From Toxotes chatareus (lineage: Eukaryota; Chordata; Actinopteri; Toxotidae): 64,000 nucleotides of DNA. Under the pieces are notes generated by a model that was given only the letters and a program-made list of their open reading frames with translations, had not been told where the DNA came from and did not search any database. Every line of letters starts with the position of its first letter. Positions within the stretch are counted from its first letter, which is position 1. The stretch covers positions 3,906,001 to 3,970,000 of the forward strand of contig CM028882.1 of the NCBI GenBank assembly GCA_016801885.1, read 5' to 3'. Both the position numbers and the translations under genes were made by a program. Positions 11,201-22,411 of the stretch are shown here, in pieces.

Positions 11201-14200
11201 TACACATGTCGACATGCATAAACACACTGATGTTCACAGTGTACTCAGTCTTACTAATGCAGTCTGTTCCTGTTAGTGGTGTGTTTAAGAGCTCTTCCTC
11301 TGAAAATTTTACCCAAATGTCATGGCCTGTTTTAAAAACTGTAAATAGTCCAATGTTCAGTATTTGTACTGTCCAGAGCTGCAGCAGCAGAGGAAAGCAG
11401 TGCATCAGCTGATCTCGTTGGACAGGTGGGCTCAGACTACACAATGCCTGGCTAGGGCTTCATCAGCATAGAGCTGCACTCAGGAAGCTACCGTTCACAT
11501 TATCATCACTGCCATGGCAACAGCAAAATCCTAAAAATGACTCACTTTTTACAGCTCACTGAGGAGGCCAAACATGATGCATATGTCAGTGGCCAAAAAA
11601 AACTTTAAGCAAGGAAGTGTTAACTTCTAATGATCTGTATATTTTTATTTAGGTTTGTCTGTTGATCACGATGTGCTGAGTGAAACTGAAGATGACTTAT
11701 CATTATGAATTGCAGCCTCTAGGTGGCACTACACACTGCAGCAGCTCCTCAGGAAGCTCACAGAGATTTACAGAGGCTGAGCAGCTGGTCCTGTAGATAC
11801 ATTATCTTACTTCAGTTCACTTCTGTCCTTAGGTAACACTGGTTGTAGTCTGTGTTAGTGTTCTGCTGGGAGCCTGTGGAGAGGACAAGCTGCCAGGACG
11901 ACTCTGCTTCAGCTCCATCGTTCTGGGGCTCTGCTCTTAAAAGAAGCTAACACTGTCTAAGCACTGTGTCTCCTCTATTGTAACCCGGAGTGATTTTTAC
12001 AAGAGGATTGTTAAAAACTGCCTATAAAAAAAGTCAAAAGTTCTCCTCACATAAAATGTTTCTAATACTTGGGCAGAGGTTATCTGCACTCTTTTTTGAG
12101 TACTTACAATAAATCTATTAATCATCCACCTCCCAGGGCAATGTTATTACAGAGAGATTATGAATTCTTAAGGTGCACTGCATGGGAACCATAATATATG
12201 GAAAAATCATAGAAGAAAGAAAAGAAATAAGTTATTTTGTGACATTACAATAACAATGATTAAATTATTTCCACCATGCTGGAAAATGTAATCTCCTCCC
12301 TGTATATCCATTAATCATGGCTGCAAATACTTTCTACTAATTATTATATTTTCAACAACAAAAAGATGGAGTTTACAAACTGAAGACAAAGTCAAAACGT
12401 GTACGTCAAGTTGTCAATCACAAAACATACTGACTATGGTTTATACTGAGTGGATAACATTCATCAGTCGTCATTTGCTGAATATTTAACTTAACTTAAC
12501 TGTTTAAATATATAACAGTATTGAGGCCTTGGGTCAACCTTGTTGTATTATTATGAGCTGATGTCTTCATGTTCAGATGTGGGTTTGTATCAACGGGGGA
12601 GTTGTAGGTTTCAGCAGTGAGGATCACTTCCGCTTTCAAAAAGCTGCAGTTCCTCGGCTGCCGGCTGGCTCCAGAAGTGAGCTATTCTCCATTGACCCCA
12701 TGTTAAAATAGTCAACTTCACAGTGTAAAAAACATATTTACAGCCTGGTACATTTTTTGTTTTTGGTCTCTATTGGTAGTTTCCTCCTCCGTGAACACTG
12801 TGGGGGGCGTTTTAGTGTTACTAAGGCTGAAAATCCTTAAATAAATTGGGGCGTGGTTACGTTGAGTGACATTCTCATAGACGGTCACTGGCAGTTAGCT
12901 CTTTGCTAAAGCATCGGCTGAGCTAGGCGGCTACATCCAGAGGCCTGCGGCTACCTCCAGCGGTTGACAGGGGCTGCAGTGTCCGTGTTTGTTTGCCAAT
13001 GTTCGGATAGCTTTTTGTGACATAAAGGGCTTGCTGTAGTGTAGACTGTACTAACCGACCATCGAAGGAGTCTGTGTTGCAGTTTTTTCGGTAAGTAAAT
13101 TTCTCACTATTTTACCTGGGTGTTTGCACTAATTAGCATATTTTGCCGCTGGCTTATGACTTAGTTGCCGATTTATGGTCGCTGCTGATACAGACAGAGG
13201 ACCGGAACAGCATATGTTAGGAACGCTGTTGCGGTGTGTTCCGTGCTCTCAGAGTCCGTTTATTGCGGGAGTACTAGGCTTTCGTCTCTTTTTTCTGTTT
13301 AAAAAGTCCGACATTGCATAGCTGCTGTTGTTCGTTATTGTTTATTATTAAACATTTTAATATATTATTATGTTTTAACGTAATATATTTATTAATATGA
13401 AATAATAATGATTGTTTCACAGTTAAATAACAGGCTAGAAATAAATTTCCCCCCCAACTCCACCAAACTCTGCAGCTCCACCTAAAACCTCTCTATCTGA
13501 AACAGTCATGTTTAAAACGCAGCAGCAACATTATGATCTCTGTTGTATGCTGTGTGTCGCGGTCTTACGGGATCGACTCGGGGACTGTCGTGTAGTGGAT
13601 GTAGCTGCGTGTAGCTGCCGCTTAGCTTGTTAGCCTAGCTGATTAGCCTTAAGCTAGCTCGGTTGCTCCGAGCTAAGTGGCCGGGTTCTCGGCCGGCTGA
13701 CCCGTAGAGTAACCACCTCTCCGCCAAATATGGAAAGTACACTCCCACTAAAATCCAAGATGGCGCAGCTCAAATGCCCATGGTTTGGTCACAAAACTGA
13801 CTCCAATGGGTGACGTCACGGGTGCTGCGTCCATGTCTTATACAGTCTATGGTTTGTATGTGACAGCTGCCTGATGCTGTGTCCTCTGTGTGGGAAACAG
13901 ATGTGCAGCCAGAGGAGGCCAGTGCAGCAACAGGCCACAGTGACATCCGACCCACTGGCCCAGTAAGCTGACAGACTGAGATCATGTTAAAAAAAAAAAA
14001 AAACAGAGCTGATGCAGACTGCCTGATTTGCAGAGAGGAGCTTAATCTGCACATAAATTCCTGAGATATCCCAGATCAAGCATTATCAGCATGACAGGGC
14101 AAACCAGACTGCTGCCACAGTGTCCTTAGTAGAGAGACACATCCTTTCCAGCCTTTTTACTCTGCCATTTACCTGAGCAAATACTGTGCAGTCAGTGTCC

Positions 14201-17200
14201 ACGAGGAGGAGGAGGAGGAGAGCCCAAACCTGAAAAGAGTATATCACTCCTGTTGCAGGCCGTCTGTGGTTGAGGAGCATGATCTGGCAGATTTGACTGC
14301 AGGTGCATCATGGGTCTTTGGTGGCACAACCTAGCATCAAACTATTTGTGTCCCTGGGCCTTTCTGTGGAGCACATTCCCATGGTAACAACACATGGAGT
14401 TTCCAATTTGCATGTCACTCTGGTTGTCATAGCAACCAGGGAGAAGTGGGATTGGTGGAGCTGTGACTTGTGGTCTCAGGGCTTCTGGTATATTCCTTAG
14501 TCACTTTCACAGAGCGCTGCCGTGTCTAGACTTATGGAGGATGGGCAACCCCACTTTCAAATGGTTGCATAACAGATCCTCAGAGCGACAATACGTACCA
14601 GTCACACAGCTGATCCTGGGAGCAACAGCTACCTTGGACTGATGGGAGGCAGACGTTATGTGCTCCGGTGACTAGATGTGAAGGAAAGAGATAGCTGGAC
14701 AGACGCCCAGGGACCGTGTTCAACCACTGACTGCAGGTTGTAAAAGGAGGAGTGAAACTGAATCCTGTGCAGTGTGATCTGGATACACAGCACTGACACC
14801 AGATTTCTGCATTTGTCATTCAAAAATATTCACATTACGCCCTGCTTGTTAAATTGTTGTAAAAGACAAGTAAAAAAATGGTATTGTACCTCTATAGCCT
14901 CAAATAAACAACTCTGATGAGTCACTGGAGGCTGCTGTCAGATTTTAATGAGGTAAATTCTGGAGGTTGAGGGAAGTGGAATTGACCATGTCCATAATGC
15001 ATGCAGGCAATTATGCTGGAGTCAGTGCATCCCCAGGCTTCTCTGAGCATGTGTGGTGATGTAATTAGAGAAAGGTCCCTTTCCTGCTGGTTCACTCTGA
15101 TCAGATTAGGCTTGAGGAGACTGGCTATCTTTGCACACAACCACCCATACAGACTCGCACACACAGATCAGTGACACATAATTTCTCTTGGTGTTTTGAA
15201 TATTATGTATAGATTTTTCACCAGAGTTGACAGATTCGCTTAAACATGTCCAGACACATATACCCACAGAGGAATAACCACAGGGGGTATGTGTGTCAGC
15301 CCAGGAAATGATGAGACGGCAGAGCTGAAGATTAAATTTTTCGATCTTCTTTGCAAAAAAATATATCTAAGTTACCTGCTGTTATTAATTAAGCTGAGTA
15401 TGGACTGGAGTTGTTTTGGTTCTGGACTGAATGCATATGGCAAGGCTATTAGCACGGATTACAGCCTAATCCCCTCAGCGCTGCATCTTACCCCATGACT
15501 TACATCATTTCCTATGGAGTGCCCTGCCTTCTCAAGGTCATCCCACTGCATCCAAATGAAGGCTCCGTTAAGAACAGATTCCTGAGTCGTCAGGAGGGTG
15601 ATGTGCCGTTTTTATATATCTACTTTCAGGCTGAAAGGTTTGCTTTAGAAATCACCCTCTGTAGTTATATATAGAGGACAAAAAATGACTTATTCTTATA
15701 TGAATAAATCCATAAATAAATGCAAAAAAAAACTATATTTCATTTAATACATGAAATTAAAACAGATGTTTTAATTTTATGAAATGTGGTTACTTATATC
15801 CTGATTAATTACCTATATTAATTAATTAATTTATTTATTCATTTATTTGTCCATTAACCTCAGCATACATTTATTATACTCTTAATCACATAACATATGC
15901 ATTTATTTATTTATTGGCTAATGTCCTAAAGTCCTTTTTTGTCCTCCACAGTGTTGTACTCGCACCGACAAACCAGTTATTTCATTAGCATCTCCAATTT
16001 GTGTGTTATTGTTAACCCAGAGGCTGTGGATGTTGTTGCCCTGTCAGTTAGGATCCTGGTCCTCAGTAGTCACTCTGAAATGTAATTTCCAGCAGGCATG
16101 TCAGGGGACTGCAATAATAAGCTCATAACCATGTGACAGACAGAGGAGCATGTGCTGCTCCAGTTAAAGAGTTAACCATTACGTGAACTACGTAGGGCAG
16201 GGGAAAATAGTGGTGTCACTGCTGCAGGTTTCCTCAGGACAGTTACAGTTATGGTCACTCACAGCTGTAAACAGTTAACATTACTTAGTCACAGCCCATT
16301 GCTTAGTAATGAGCCCAGACAGAGAAAGACAGAAGAAAGCAAGAAAGACAGAGAGAAAGAGAGAGAGAGAGAGCACTGTGGTTGACCTCATTTATTCTAT
16401 TACCCAGCAGGTCTCCCTCTGTCTGCCCAACGCACTGAATCATGAGATCTGGATCGATGGAGTCAATTAGGTCTCATGAATTTCACTGAGTCACAAAGAC
16501 CACAAGATATGCTCTCCCCCAAAAACACAATACAGACCACTTTCAGGGAATATCTTTATAGATGCTCACACCCAGGTTTCAATTAAATTAAATGCTGTTT
16601 AATTATGCTAAGTGCCTGCTTTTGCTGCAATCCACAGTGACTAACCCATCCAGCACAGGCCCTGATTGCAAAGTGATGACGGAGTTGGGGCAAGATAGGG
16701 CAGAGGCTGATTTAATCTGATCAAGACAATAAGGACAACTGCTCTGCTCAGCGGTGAGCTGAGGGTTAAAATCAACCACACAGAGCCTTCTGCTCCCTGA
16801 ACAGCGTGTGCCCTGCATCAGGTCTTATCTTATCCCAGGAGAGGACACAACACACACAAGTGTGAGCGTTGCCATAGACAGCAGTGCTGACAGGGTTATC
16901 AAAGCACCTGTACTGGCTTGTCAACCTTTGTATACACAGCTCTGGGCATCCTGAAATGTAGGCTCTGCACCCACTGCCAGCCTGCCTGGCAGCTGACAAC
17001 ACTGTGATGCCTCTGTTTACAGCCCTTAAGTTGATATAATGGTCTTACAGGTGTTTAGACTGTATATCCCTCTGACAGGCAAGGACGCATGACATAGTCC
17101 TGCTGCTGGTGAAAACCAAGCTCAACCCTGTGACATAACAGCGGCTAAAGCATGAGACACTGTTTAGGAAATATGAATATTGATATGAATATTCTATATG

Positions 17201-20044
17201 GCTGCAGTGATAATCCATGTTACCTTATCTAGCGTGGGAATGAAGCCAAAGAGTTGGCAAATTAACAAGGACATTTGACACAGCATTTACATTTAGGATG
17301 GAGGCCGTGTATGGATAAAGTGTCCTTGTTTTGGTGTAGACTGAGCTGACTGAACTGTTTGAGCTCCTTAGCAAAGGATTCATCAGCTGGAGCCACAAAC
17401 ACCAGTGCTCTCAGCTCATTCAATCTGCATCTGCTGCCGATCTGAGTTCGCCGTGATGTGTGTCCAGTGCATCAGCAAGAACACAGCCTCAGGTCCTCAT
17501 GTCAGCCCTGAGCACTGCTATATATGTCTGCATGTATCTTTTCTGTCTGTCTCTGTCTGTTTTTCTACCTGTCTCATATCAAAGCTTTTCTGCTCTGCCA
17601 CTCATAATAACTGCACTCACATTACCTGTCAATATGCATAGTGCTATTGCATAAGTGTGCAGTCCAATCATTCTGAATTATTCAACGTAATACCCGGAAG
17701 CTCCGCTTTTATATTGATGAGTTGGCATAATTCAGGTGAAGTTAGAGAGCGACAGCCCGAAAGGAGGTAGATTTCCCCTTGAGGGATGATGAATCTTCAC
17801 TTGGCTGAGCAACTTATGTCATGTCAGCCAGGCACACTTGAATTGGACAGAGTGGCCCCAAGGCCAGGCCAGGGAGATACGCATACTATACACACACACA
17901 CTGGCATTTCCATGAGAAATGTTTCTTGGAAGGGTGGAAGTCTAAAGCAGCATTAAGACCATGTGATTCACTAACTGAAAGCCCAGACTACTTAAATTTT
18001 CCATACAGACTGGCTCAGTCCTCTGTACATTTGAAGCACACACACACACACTGCTCACCCTACTGAGTTGCTCCAGCAGTCTGTGGTTCTGTTCAGAGAG
18101 CTCACTGATGGCCTTGGTCTTGTCCCTGTCAGCCTCTCTCAGCTGGACCTGGTGGCGCTCCAGCTCACCCTGCAGCTGCTGGACATCCGTCTCCAGCTCG
18201 GCCACGCGGCCCTCCCACTCCCCCTCTCGACTTTCCAGGCGCCGACGCAACTCATGCTTCTCCTGCTCCAAGTGCTGCATGTGAATGAGGGGAGAGAGGG
18301 TGATAGGGTTAAACCTTGATTTGATGTACAGCATTTTTTTATCTTACAGAGCATAAGCACCAAATGAAAACACTGAGGGTGTGACAATATAAGAGATGTC
18401 ACACAGATGCTGGTGCTTCAACAAACAGAGGAAGTTGTGCTCAATCCTCAGAAATATATTTCGCTGAAGGTAAAAAAGTGCAGGATGGCAACTTGATCTC
18501 CTCATTAAACTTTACTGTACAACAATTAAGGCAAATCTAGCTTTTTTAAGGGTTCAAACTGTCATTCTTCACTTCTTATATGATGCTGACAATTAAGAAA
18601 GTCTGCATCATACACCAGAAAGAGAAGTTTTGTTAACAAAATGACATAAAAACGCTCAGAGAAGTGGCAATAACTGCAACGGGGATATAAGATGAAGATA
18701 CAAATTGAATCTGGTGCAGTCTGGGATATAATGTGGGGATTTTGGATTGAACCAATCTCTTGTGTCCCTGGCTCCTGGAGTGACAGTTCAGATAATAAGA
18801 CGCTTCTTTCTTTTCTCTGGATGGCAATGAACAGTGAGCAGATGCACTGCACCACCGGTGGCTGCCAGAGTTTGAATGAGAGTTGTTATTATGGTTAAAG
18901 TCCAAGGCTTGAAGCAGCTGGCATCTTTGTGGTCACTATTTTCATCTCTGGGTAAATGTCCAAACAAAAAGAGAGATCAAAGATATTCAAAACAGGACCA
19001 CAAAACAACAGCAATCCCTGTCAGAACAGGAAACCAGGAGCTGTAACAACATCAATAATAAGAAGAGCCTGACATTAGGAGGCGGCTTATTTCTCTGAGC
19101 TCCAACATGGGGATGAATATGGATCAAAGGGCCGAACAGATGTACAGTAGATACAGTAGGCCCTGGACAGCCACAGGATTAGTCTTTGTGGTTTCTCGGG
19201 CCACGTGTTAGCTTGTGTGAAGGATTTTGAAAACAACAACAACAGCTCAGTTGCACAGCATTTACTGTAAACATGTGAAAGAAACCACAGACTATGATAC
19301 ACATTTTTGTTAGCGTGGCTGCTGCAGGTGGTGTAGTTCACTTTCTTTCTCTGGATCACAGTGACCAGCAGGTTTCAGTTCACTCTGTGAAGCTAGTTCC
19401 CAGCTAATATCACATTAGGTACAATCATACACTTCTATAAAAAAGGAAATCATGCTAGATGAAACCTCCCTTTCTCTGGTAGCTTGAATGTGAAGCTCTA
19501 CAGGCAGCATTTCTTAGGATCCTCTTGAGTTTGTTTACACTGTGAAGGCCCAAACTTGGCTAAAGGATTATGGCATTTTGAGGACAAACCAGATTTAGGC
19601 TTATGGCAGCATTAAAACTAGAGTACATAGCATGTTCTTGTCTTAGTTTACCTCTAATTTCTCGTTGAGATCTTTGTGCATTTTCTCATATTGCTTGGTC
19701 AAGTCTTGGTTTCTCTCCAGCAACGCTTTGCCGAGTTTAGCAGCTAAAACCAAGTCTTTTTCCTTTTGACGGAAGAGCGACAATAAGTCTGCGTTGTGCC
19801 CCACCGCAGGCGTTTCTAGGTCCGGCAGCTCCTCCTCGTCGTCCCGCTCTCCGGTAAGCATGGCCAGTTCCTCCTCCAAGGCCATACCGAGGCCTCCGGA
19901 GCCGGCGTGCCGCAGCGGGTGACCCTGAAAGCCGCCGGGCTCCTGAGCGGCGGGGCTGGCCCGGGGCTCCATGCAGTCGCTGTCCAGTTCCAGTGGTGCT
20001 GAAACCACGGCAGACGTCTGCCGGTCTAGGCAGAAAGCGGACAT
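4134..20044 (-). CDS. bicdl1: BICD family-like cargo adaptor 1, complete, 10 exons
   Basis: This is the whole coding span of BICDL1 (BICDR-1, CCDC64): exons 20044-19652, 18274-18059, 10544-10428, 8985-8839, 8660-8481, 8355-8137, 7277-7134, 6549-6419, 5769-5649 and 4310-4134. They join with GT-AG borders into 1845 nt (614 codons plus stop). In the family the protein is a coiled-coil adaptor linking dynein-dynactin to Rab6 vesicles and acts in neurite growth and secretory transport. Visible support: the MSAFCL start, a CC1-box-type AAKLG motif at about residue 107, a near-continuous coiled coil, a Ser-rich acidic patch at about 380-395, the C-terminal Rab-binding-type coiled coil (LNSQLLDAIQQKLNLSQQLE) and the conserved basic LFSFFKK tail. 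The human protein is about 573 aa by memory; the excess is mainly the 48-residue exon 7. The gene runs head to head with cit. BICDL2 is less likely because the identity follows BICDL1 throughout. Confidence 0.95.
5249..5282. repeat. (AC)n microsatellite
   Basis: About 17 uninterrupted AC units in bicdl1 intron 9, preceded by a purine-rich GGGAGGG stretch. Confidence 0.95.
5649..5769 (-). CDS. bicdl1: bicdl1 exon 9 (residues 516-556)
   Basis: The 121-nt exon completes the split Lys codon and continues KKAVEMELAKCKIDIM and LNSQLLDAIQQKLNLSQQLE, ending AWQ at a gtgggt donor. This is the most conserved segment of the family and corresponds to the C-terminal Rab6/cargo-binding coiled coil. Confidence 0.97.
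5911..5950. repeat. perfect 18-bp inverted repeat with 4-nt loop
   Basis: Arms AGTTATCTTAGCTAAGCA (5911-5928) and TGCTTAGCTAAGATAACT (5933-5950) are exact reverse complements with a 4-nt spacer. The unit AGCTAAGATAA recurs just outside at 5890-5900 and 5957-5966, so it may come from slippage or duplication of that unit. It lies in bicdl1 intron 8. Confidence 0.85.
6419..6549 (-). CDS. bicdl1: bicdl1 exon 8 (residues 473-516)
   Basis: The 131-nt exon begins MALLSVEMCSLREEN after a tgcag acceptor and ends SAIRDRDDAIA plus two bases of a Lys codon at a gtagga donor. Internal ATGs are not starts. The RDRD-AIAK motif is a BICDL1 landmark leading into the C-terminal coiled coil. Confidence 0.95.
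6702..6723. repeat. (GT)n microsatellite
   Basis: About 11 GT units in bicdl1 intron 7, next to a GGTGGGGGG run. Confidence 0.9.
7134..7277 (-). CDS. bicdl1: bicdl1 exon 7 (residues 425-472), possible cassette exon
   Basis: The 48-codon open exon runs from GSRRSDEEALEEQ to ELLQLHNQ. It has a clean aag acceptor and gtacct donor and is phase 0 on both sides, so it can be skipped without a frameshift. It is strongly coiled-coil. Joining exon 6 (NEST) directly to exon 8 (MALLSVEM) reproduces the human order I recall without a gap, so this exon is either absent from the main human isoform or lineage-specific. Confidence 0.82.
8137..8355 (-). CDS. bicdl1: bicdl1 exon 6 (residues 352-424)
   Basis: The 73-codon exon starts LRLQLWEAYCEVRSLCSHLR and carries the invariant Ser-rich stretch STDSSMDESSETSSAKDVP, a likely phosphorylated break between coiled coils. 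It ends DGNEST at a gtaatg donor, phase 0. Confidence 0.96.
8481..8660 (-). CDS. bicdl1: bicdl1 exon 5 (residues 292-351)
   Basis: The 60-codon exon begins LRQSQLELQEVQ (first codon TTG, not a start) after a ctag acceptor and ends QEQEREQ at a gtagtt donor. It contains the family signature LLCEIEQSMEQEE. Phase 0 at both ends. The 125-bp intron to exon 6 is the shortest in the gene. Confidence 0.95.
8839..8985 (-). CDS. bicdl1: bicdl1 exon 4 (residues 243-291)
   Basis: The 49-codon exon begins IKMLSERKMELERRM after a gttag acceptor and ends KQCHEKDLQ at a gtacgg donor. Continuous heptad pattern with LEENELLQSTVDDL. Matches the BICDL1 segment around LSDRKRELEHRL. Phase 0 at both ends. Confidence 0.94.
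10428..10544 (-). CDS. bicdl1: bicdl1 exon 3 (residues 204-242)
   Basis: The 39-codon exon runs from AAEVEKQLSTQV to TRLETLQAE, between a ccag acceptor and a gtgagc donor. It is coiled coil with strong BICDL1 similarity. Too short to show as a long open frame; found by splice sites and homology. Phase 0 at both ends. Confidence 0.93.
12591..13850. mobile_element. teleost dispersed repeat, non-autonomous, about 1.26 kb
   Basis: The interval is more G+C- and CpG-rich than its surroundings. It contains phrases I recognise from a very common fish repeat: a short sentence around CCATTGACCCCATGTTAAAA (12691 region), GGGGCGTGGTTACGTTGAGTGAC (12849 region, quoted in part) and a right end reading CATGTCTTATACAGTCTATG. 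The 9-bp word GGTTTGTAT occurs at 12582-12590 and 13851-13859, a possible target-site duplication. No transposase frame or terminal inverted repeat is seen, so the class is open. Confidence 0.6.
14422..14437. promoter_or_regulatory. X-box-like palindrome (RFX-type)
   Basis: GGTTGTCATAGCAACC is an imperfect palindrome close to the RFX X-box (GTNRCC-N-RGYAAC), with one mismatch in the left half. A half-site-like GGTAAC lies about 30 bp upstream. It is intronic and has no other support. Confidence 0.25.
16337..16373. repeat. (GA)n-rich microsatellite
   Basis: A run of AAAGA and GA units in bicdl1 intron 2, ending in about nine GA repeats. Confidence 0.8.
18059..18274 (-). CDS. bicdl1: bicdl1 exon 2 (residues 132-203)
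   Basis: The 72-codon exon starts HLEQEKHELRRRLESREGEW after a cag acceptor and ends EQLSR at a gtgagc donor. It is almost identical in pattern to the N-terminal coiled coil of mammalian BICDL1, following the CC1 box. Phase 0 at both ends. Confidence 0.96.
18275..19651 (-). other. bicdl1: bicdl1 intron 1
   Basis: The 1377-bp intron between the first two coding exons. The overlapping short frames at 18562-18905 on both strands have no recognisable product. No repeat identified. Confidence 0.7.
19652..20044 (-). CDS. bicdl1: bicdl1 exon 1 (residues 1-131)
   Basis: The start ATG is at 20044-20042 and opens MSAFCLDRQ, matching the family start; an ATG further in (MEPRAS) is less likely. Residues 1-95 are low-complexity and acidic (LEEELAML, DDEEELPD). 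From about 97, LLSLFRQKEKDLVLAAKLG carries the CC1-box AAxxG motif that in the family contacts the dynein light intermediate chain. The exon ends after LEE-type codon GAG at a gtaaac donor, phase 0. Confidence 0.95.
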
Positions 20045-20580
20045 CGCCGCCCGGCGGAGGACAAGCCAACAGATAAGAGCCGACTGATTTCACTCCGGAT
20101 GAACCCACCCTGCTCTGACTGGGCTGGGCTGACCGGGCCGGCTTGTTATTGACAATCCATCCATCATTCTCGAAATTCAGAGCTGGGCCCAGTTAGATTG
20201 TAAACTGCTCTCTTTCCAGTTTCCTCACGTCCCTCTCTGCTTCTTAAGCCACCAGTCTGACTCTGATTGAATCACCAGCAAACACCGCCTCGTCTGCAGC
20301 TCCCTGACTGGCTGATTATAATTGGACACGCAAAATGTTTTATCCCGGTATAAACCGCCTCGATGAGCTCTGCGTAGCGGTCGGTCGGTCAGGGTCCACG
20401 CCGTCTCGGGGTCCTGGGTCCCCCATAATGGTCGGCCTTTTAGACCGGAGGCATTTGCCAGCCAAACAGATGAGCGCGATCCCGATGCCTTCTCAACCTC
20501 TTTTCCTTCTTGAATGCGCGTTCCCGCCACGGTAGTGACGCCAGTTGCAACCTGTTACAAGCGGCCAGCCCATTGGCTAA
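20045..20580 (-). promoter_or_regulatory. bicdl1: bicdl1 5' UTR and CpG-rich promoter region
   Basis: Upstream of the bicdl1 start the sequence is distinctly CpG- and G+C-richer than the DNA beyond about 20.6 kb, as expected of a CpG-island promoter. A CCAAT box on the minus strand (plus-strand ATTGG, 20572-20576) and an E2F-like TTCCCGCC (20521-20528) are visible. The transcription start is not determinable. The open frame at 20225-20530 is a by-product of the base composition. Confidence 0.6.
20572..20576 (-). promoter_or_regulatory. CCAAT box (NF-Y-type)
   Basis: The plus-strand context CCCATTGGCTAA reads TTAGCCAATGGG on the bicdl1 strand, a good NF-Y match. It lies 528 bp upstream of the start codon at the edge of the CpG-rich block. 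Confidence 0.45.
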
Positions 20581-22411
20581 AAACGATAGCGCCATATTTT
20601 GGTGCTTCTCTCACACATCTGTGACAACCAGTAAATGAGCACGTGAAGGGATAAAATAAGAACAGACCGTTGCCTAAATGATGCAGTATCCATCGTTTGA
20701 AACGGTGAAGCAGTGATTTAAAAAAAAAAACCCATCAAAGTACATTTTCCAAAAACTGGTGCTTAAAGCCAAAAAATAAACAACAAAAAAATAACCCGAT
20801 ATGATGGTGGGTATAATTTACGTTTAGATATATTACTATGATGTTAAATAATAGCCTGTTAGAGCAAACTAGTTACCACATTATAATACCCATATGAAAA
20901 AATACACTTTCACGCATTTGTTTTCACTGTAGCCATCAGATCTCCAGAAACAAATGGTTTTTCATATCCCTGACAAATGACCTCGGCTGATATTTTGGCA
21001 GATTGGCTGTTATTTTGCTGATTAGGATTTTATCAAATGTGTTGGATTGTTATAGATTAAACAACCTTATAGTATGGAAAGCAATTAAAATGAGTTCCCC
21101 TTTCGCCTGCTTTAACATTAAATGCTGTAATAGTATATATTATTAAAATAATATATGTAACAATGTAACATTCAGAATAGTGGGTAATGAGTGACCTAGG
21201 TTTACTTTTGATAGTGAAATACATTTTACTGATAATATATGTCCTTTTACTTAAGAACGATATTAATGCTGGACAACTGTATTTTTAAGCCATGGTACTA
21301 CCAATCAGATGTAAAGGTGTATAAATCTTTCCCAGTTCTCTCTGATTTCGGTGCTAACGAATTTGCTAATTCATGTGTGTATGGATATCCATTGGAGAAC
21401 TCCTTGCCAACAATTTTAAGGGGGTAATTTAGTGTTAGGGCATGACAAGAGTTAAGATTAGTTAGTATTAGGTTTAGGTTAGTGAGAGAAGAGGTTAAAG
21501 GTTAGGAAAGTAGTCATTAAGGCCCTCGCAGATATAGGAATATGTTTGTATGTATGGGTGCTGGATGAGGGGGCTGAGCTGAGGTTAGGATGTTGGGGGT
21601 GGGGCATTCGTGATGAATGATTACAAACAAAGCCTTTTGAGCTGATAAAGTAAAGGCACAAAAGAAGTGGGTCACTGCCTGCTGGTCCACTGTTGCCTAG
21701 CTTCAGGGACTGAGGGGGGCCCTACAGTAGATAGTGGGTGATTTCCTCAGAGCACATCAAAACCTCATTGCTTTGATAAACCACTAAGCTGAATGAATTT
21801 ATCAGCCCACATTATCCTTATTAGTGTAATGCTGCTGGTGTTTAGTTGATGGCAGATTCAAGGAAAACACAACAACCTTTGTGCTATAAAAAGCGTTACA
21901 ACCTGTATCAGGACCTGATCAGTCAGTGCAGTGTTATTTTTACATTTATTATTTTTTATCACAAACAGTATTTATGATAACACTTACTTACACACTTACA
22001 CAACACAGCATAAATAAAGATTTAACCTTGGTGAAAAACAATAAAAGGGTCATTCTATGACACTGGTGCCTTTTCAACTTTGAAAAGTTAAAATTTAAAA
22101 TAACTTTAATCATCACTTTTTAAATACCCAGGGAGTAAAGACAAGGAATTGTACTGTGCCATCTCAGGCTGTGTAATTCATATTTTCTGACTGTTTTTCT
22201 CCTGAATGTTTTGGTAGTTTTGTCAATGCTGTGAGAGACGAAGAGTTGAAAGGCCATTTGAATTGTCTTTTTTGATTACATTTTCATCAAATTAATGATA
22301 ACAATAGGACTGATGTTAACAGAACTGATCAGAGTAGCAGGGATGACAGGACACACATTCTACTGTGTACCTCTTAACTTACATAATATTGTTTTCCATT
22401 GAGACTAAAAG

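Larger units (their letters stand above)
10545..18058 (-). other. bicdl1: bicdl1 intron 2 (7.5 kb)
   Basis: The longest bicdl1 intron. It holds the 1.26-kb dispersed repeat (12591-13850), an X-box-like palindrome at 14422-14437, an A+T-rich ATTA/TTTA stretch at about 15660-15920 and a (GA)n tract at about 16337-16373. No exon was recognised on either strand. Confidence 0.7.

Noticed and set aside
20225..20530. 101-codon minus-strand frame upstream of bicdl1
   Set aside because: Lies in the CpG-rich promoter/5' UTR, where open frames arise from composition; overlapped by a plus-strand frame.
21340..21420. An SDFGANEF phrase resembling a kinase DFG motif
   Set aside because: No HRD, APE or flanking kinase sequence and no splice context; coincidence in A+T-rich DNA.
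21430..21520. TTAGGTTTAGGTTAG stretch as an interstitial telomere
   Set aside because: Units are irregular and not TTAGGG arrays; treated as low-complexity repeat.
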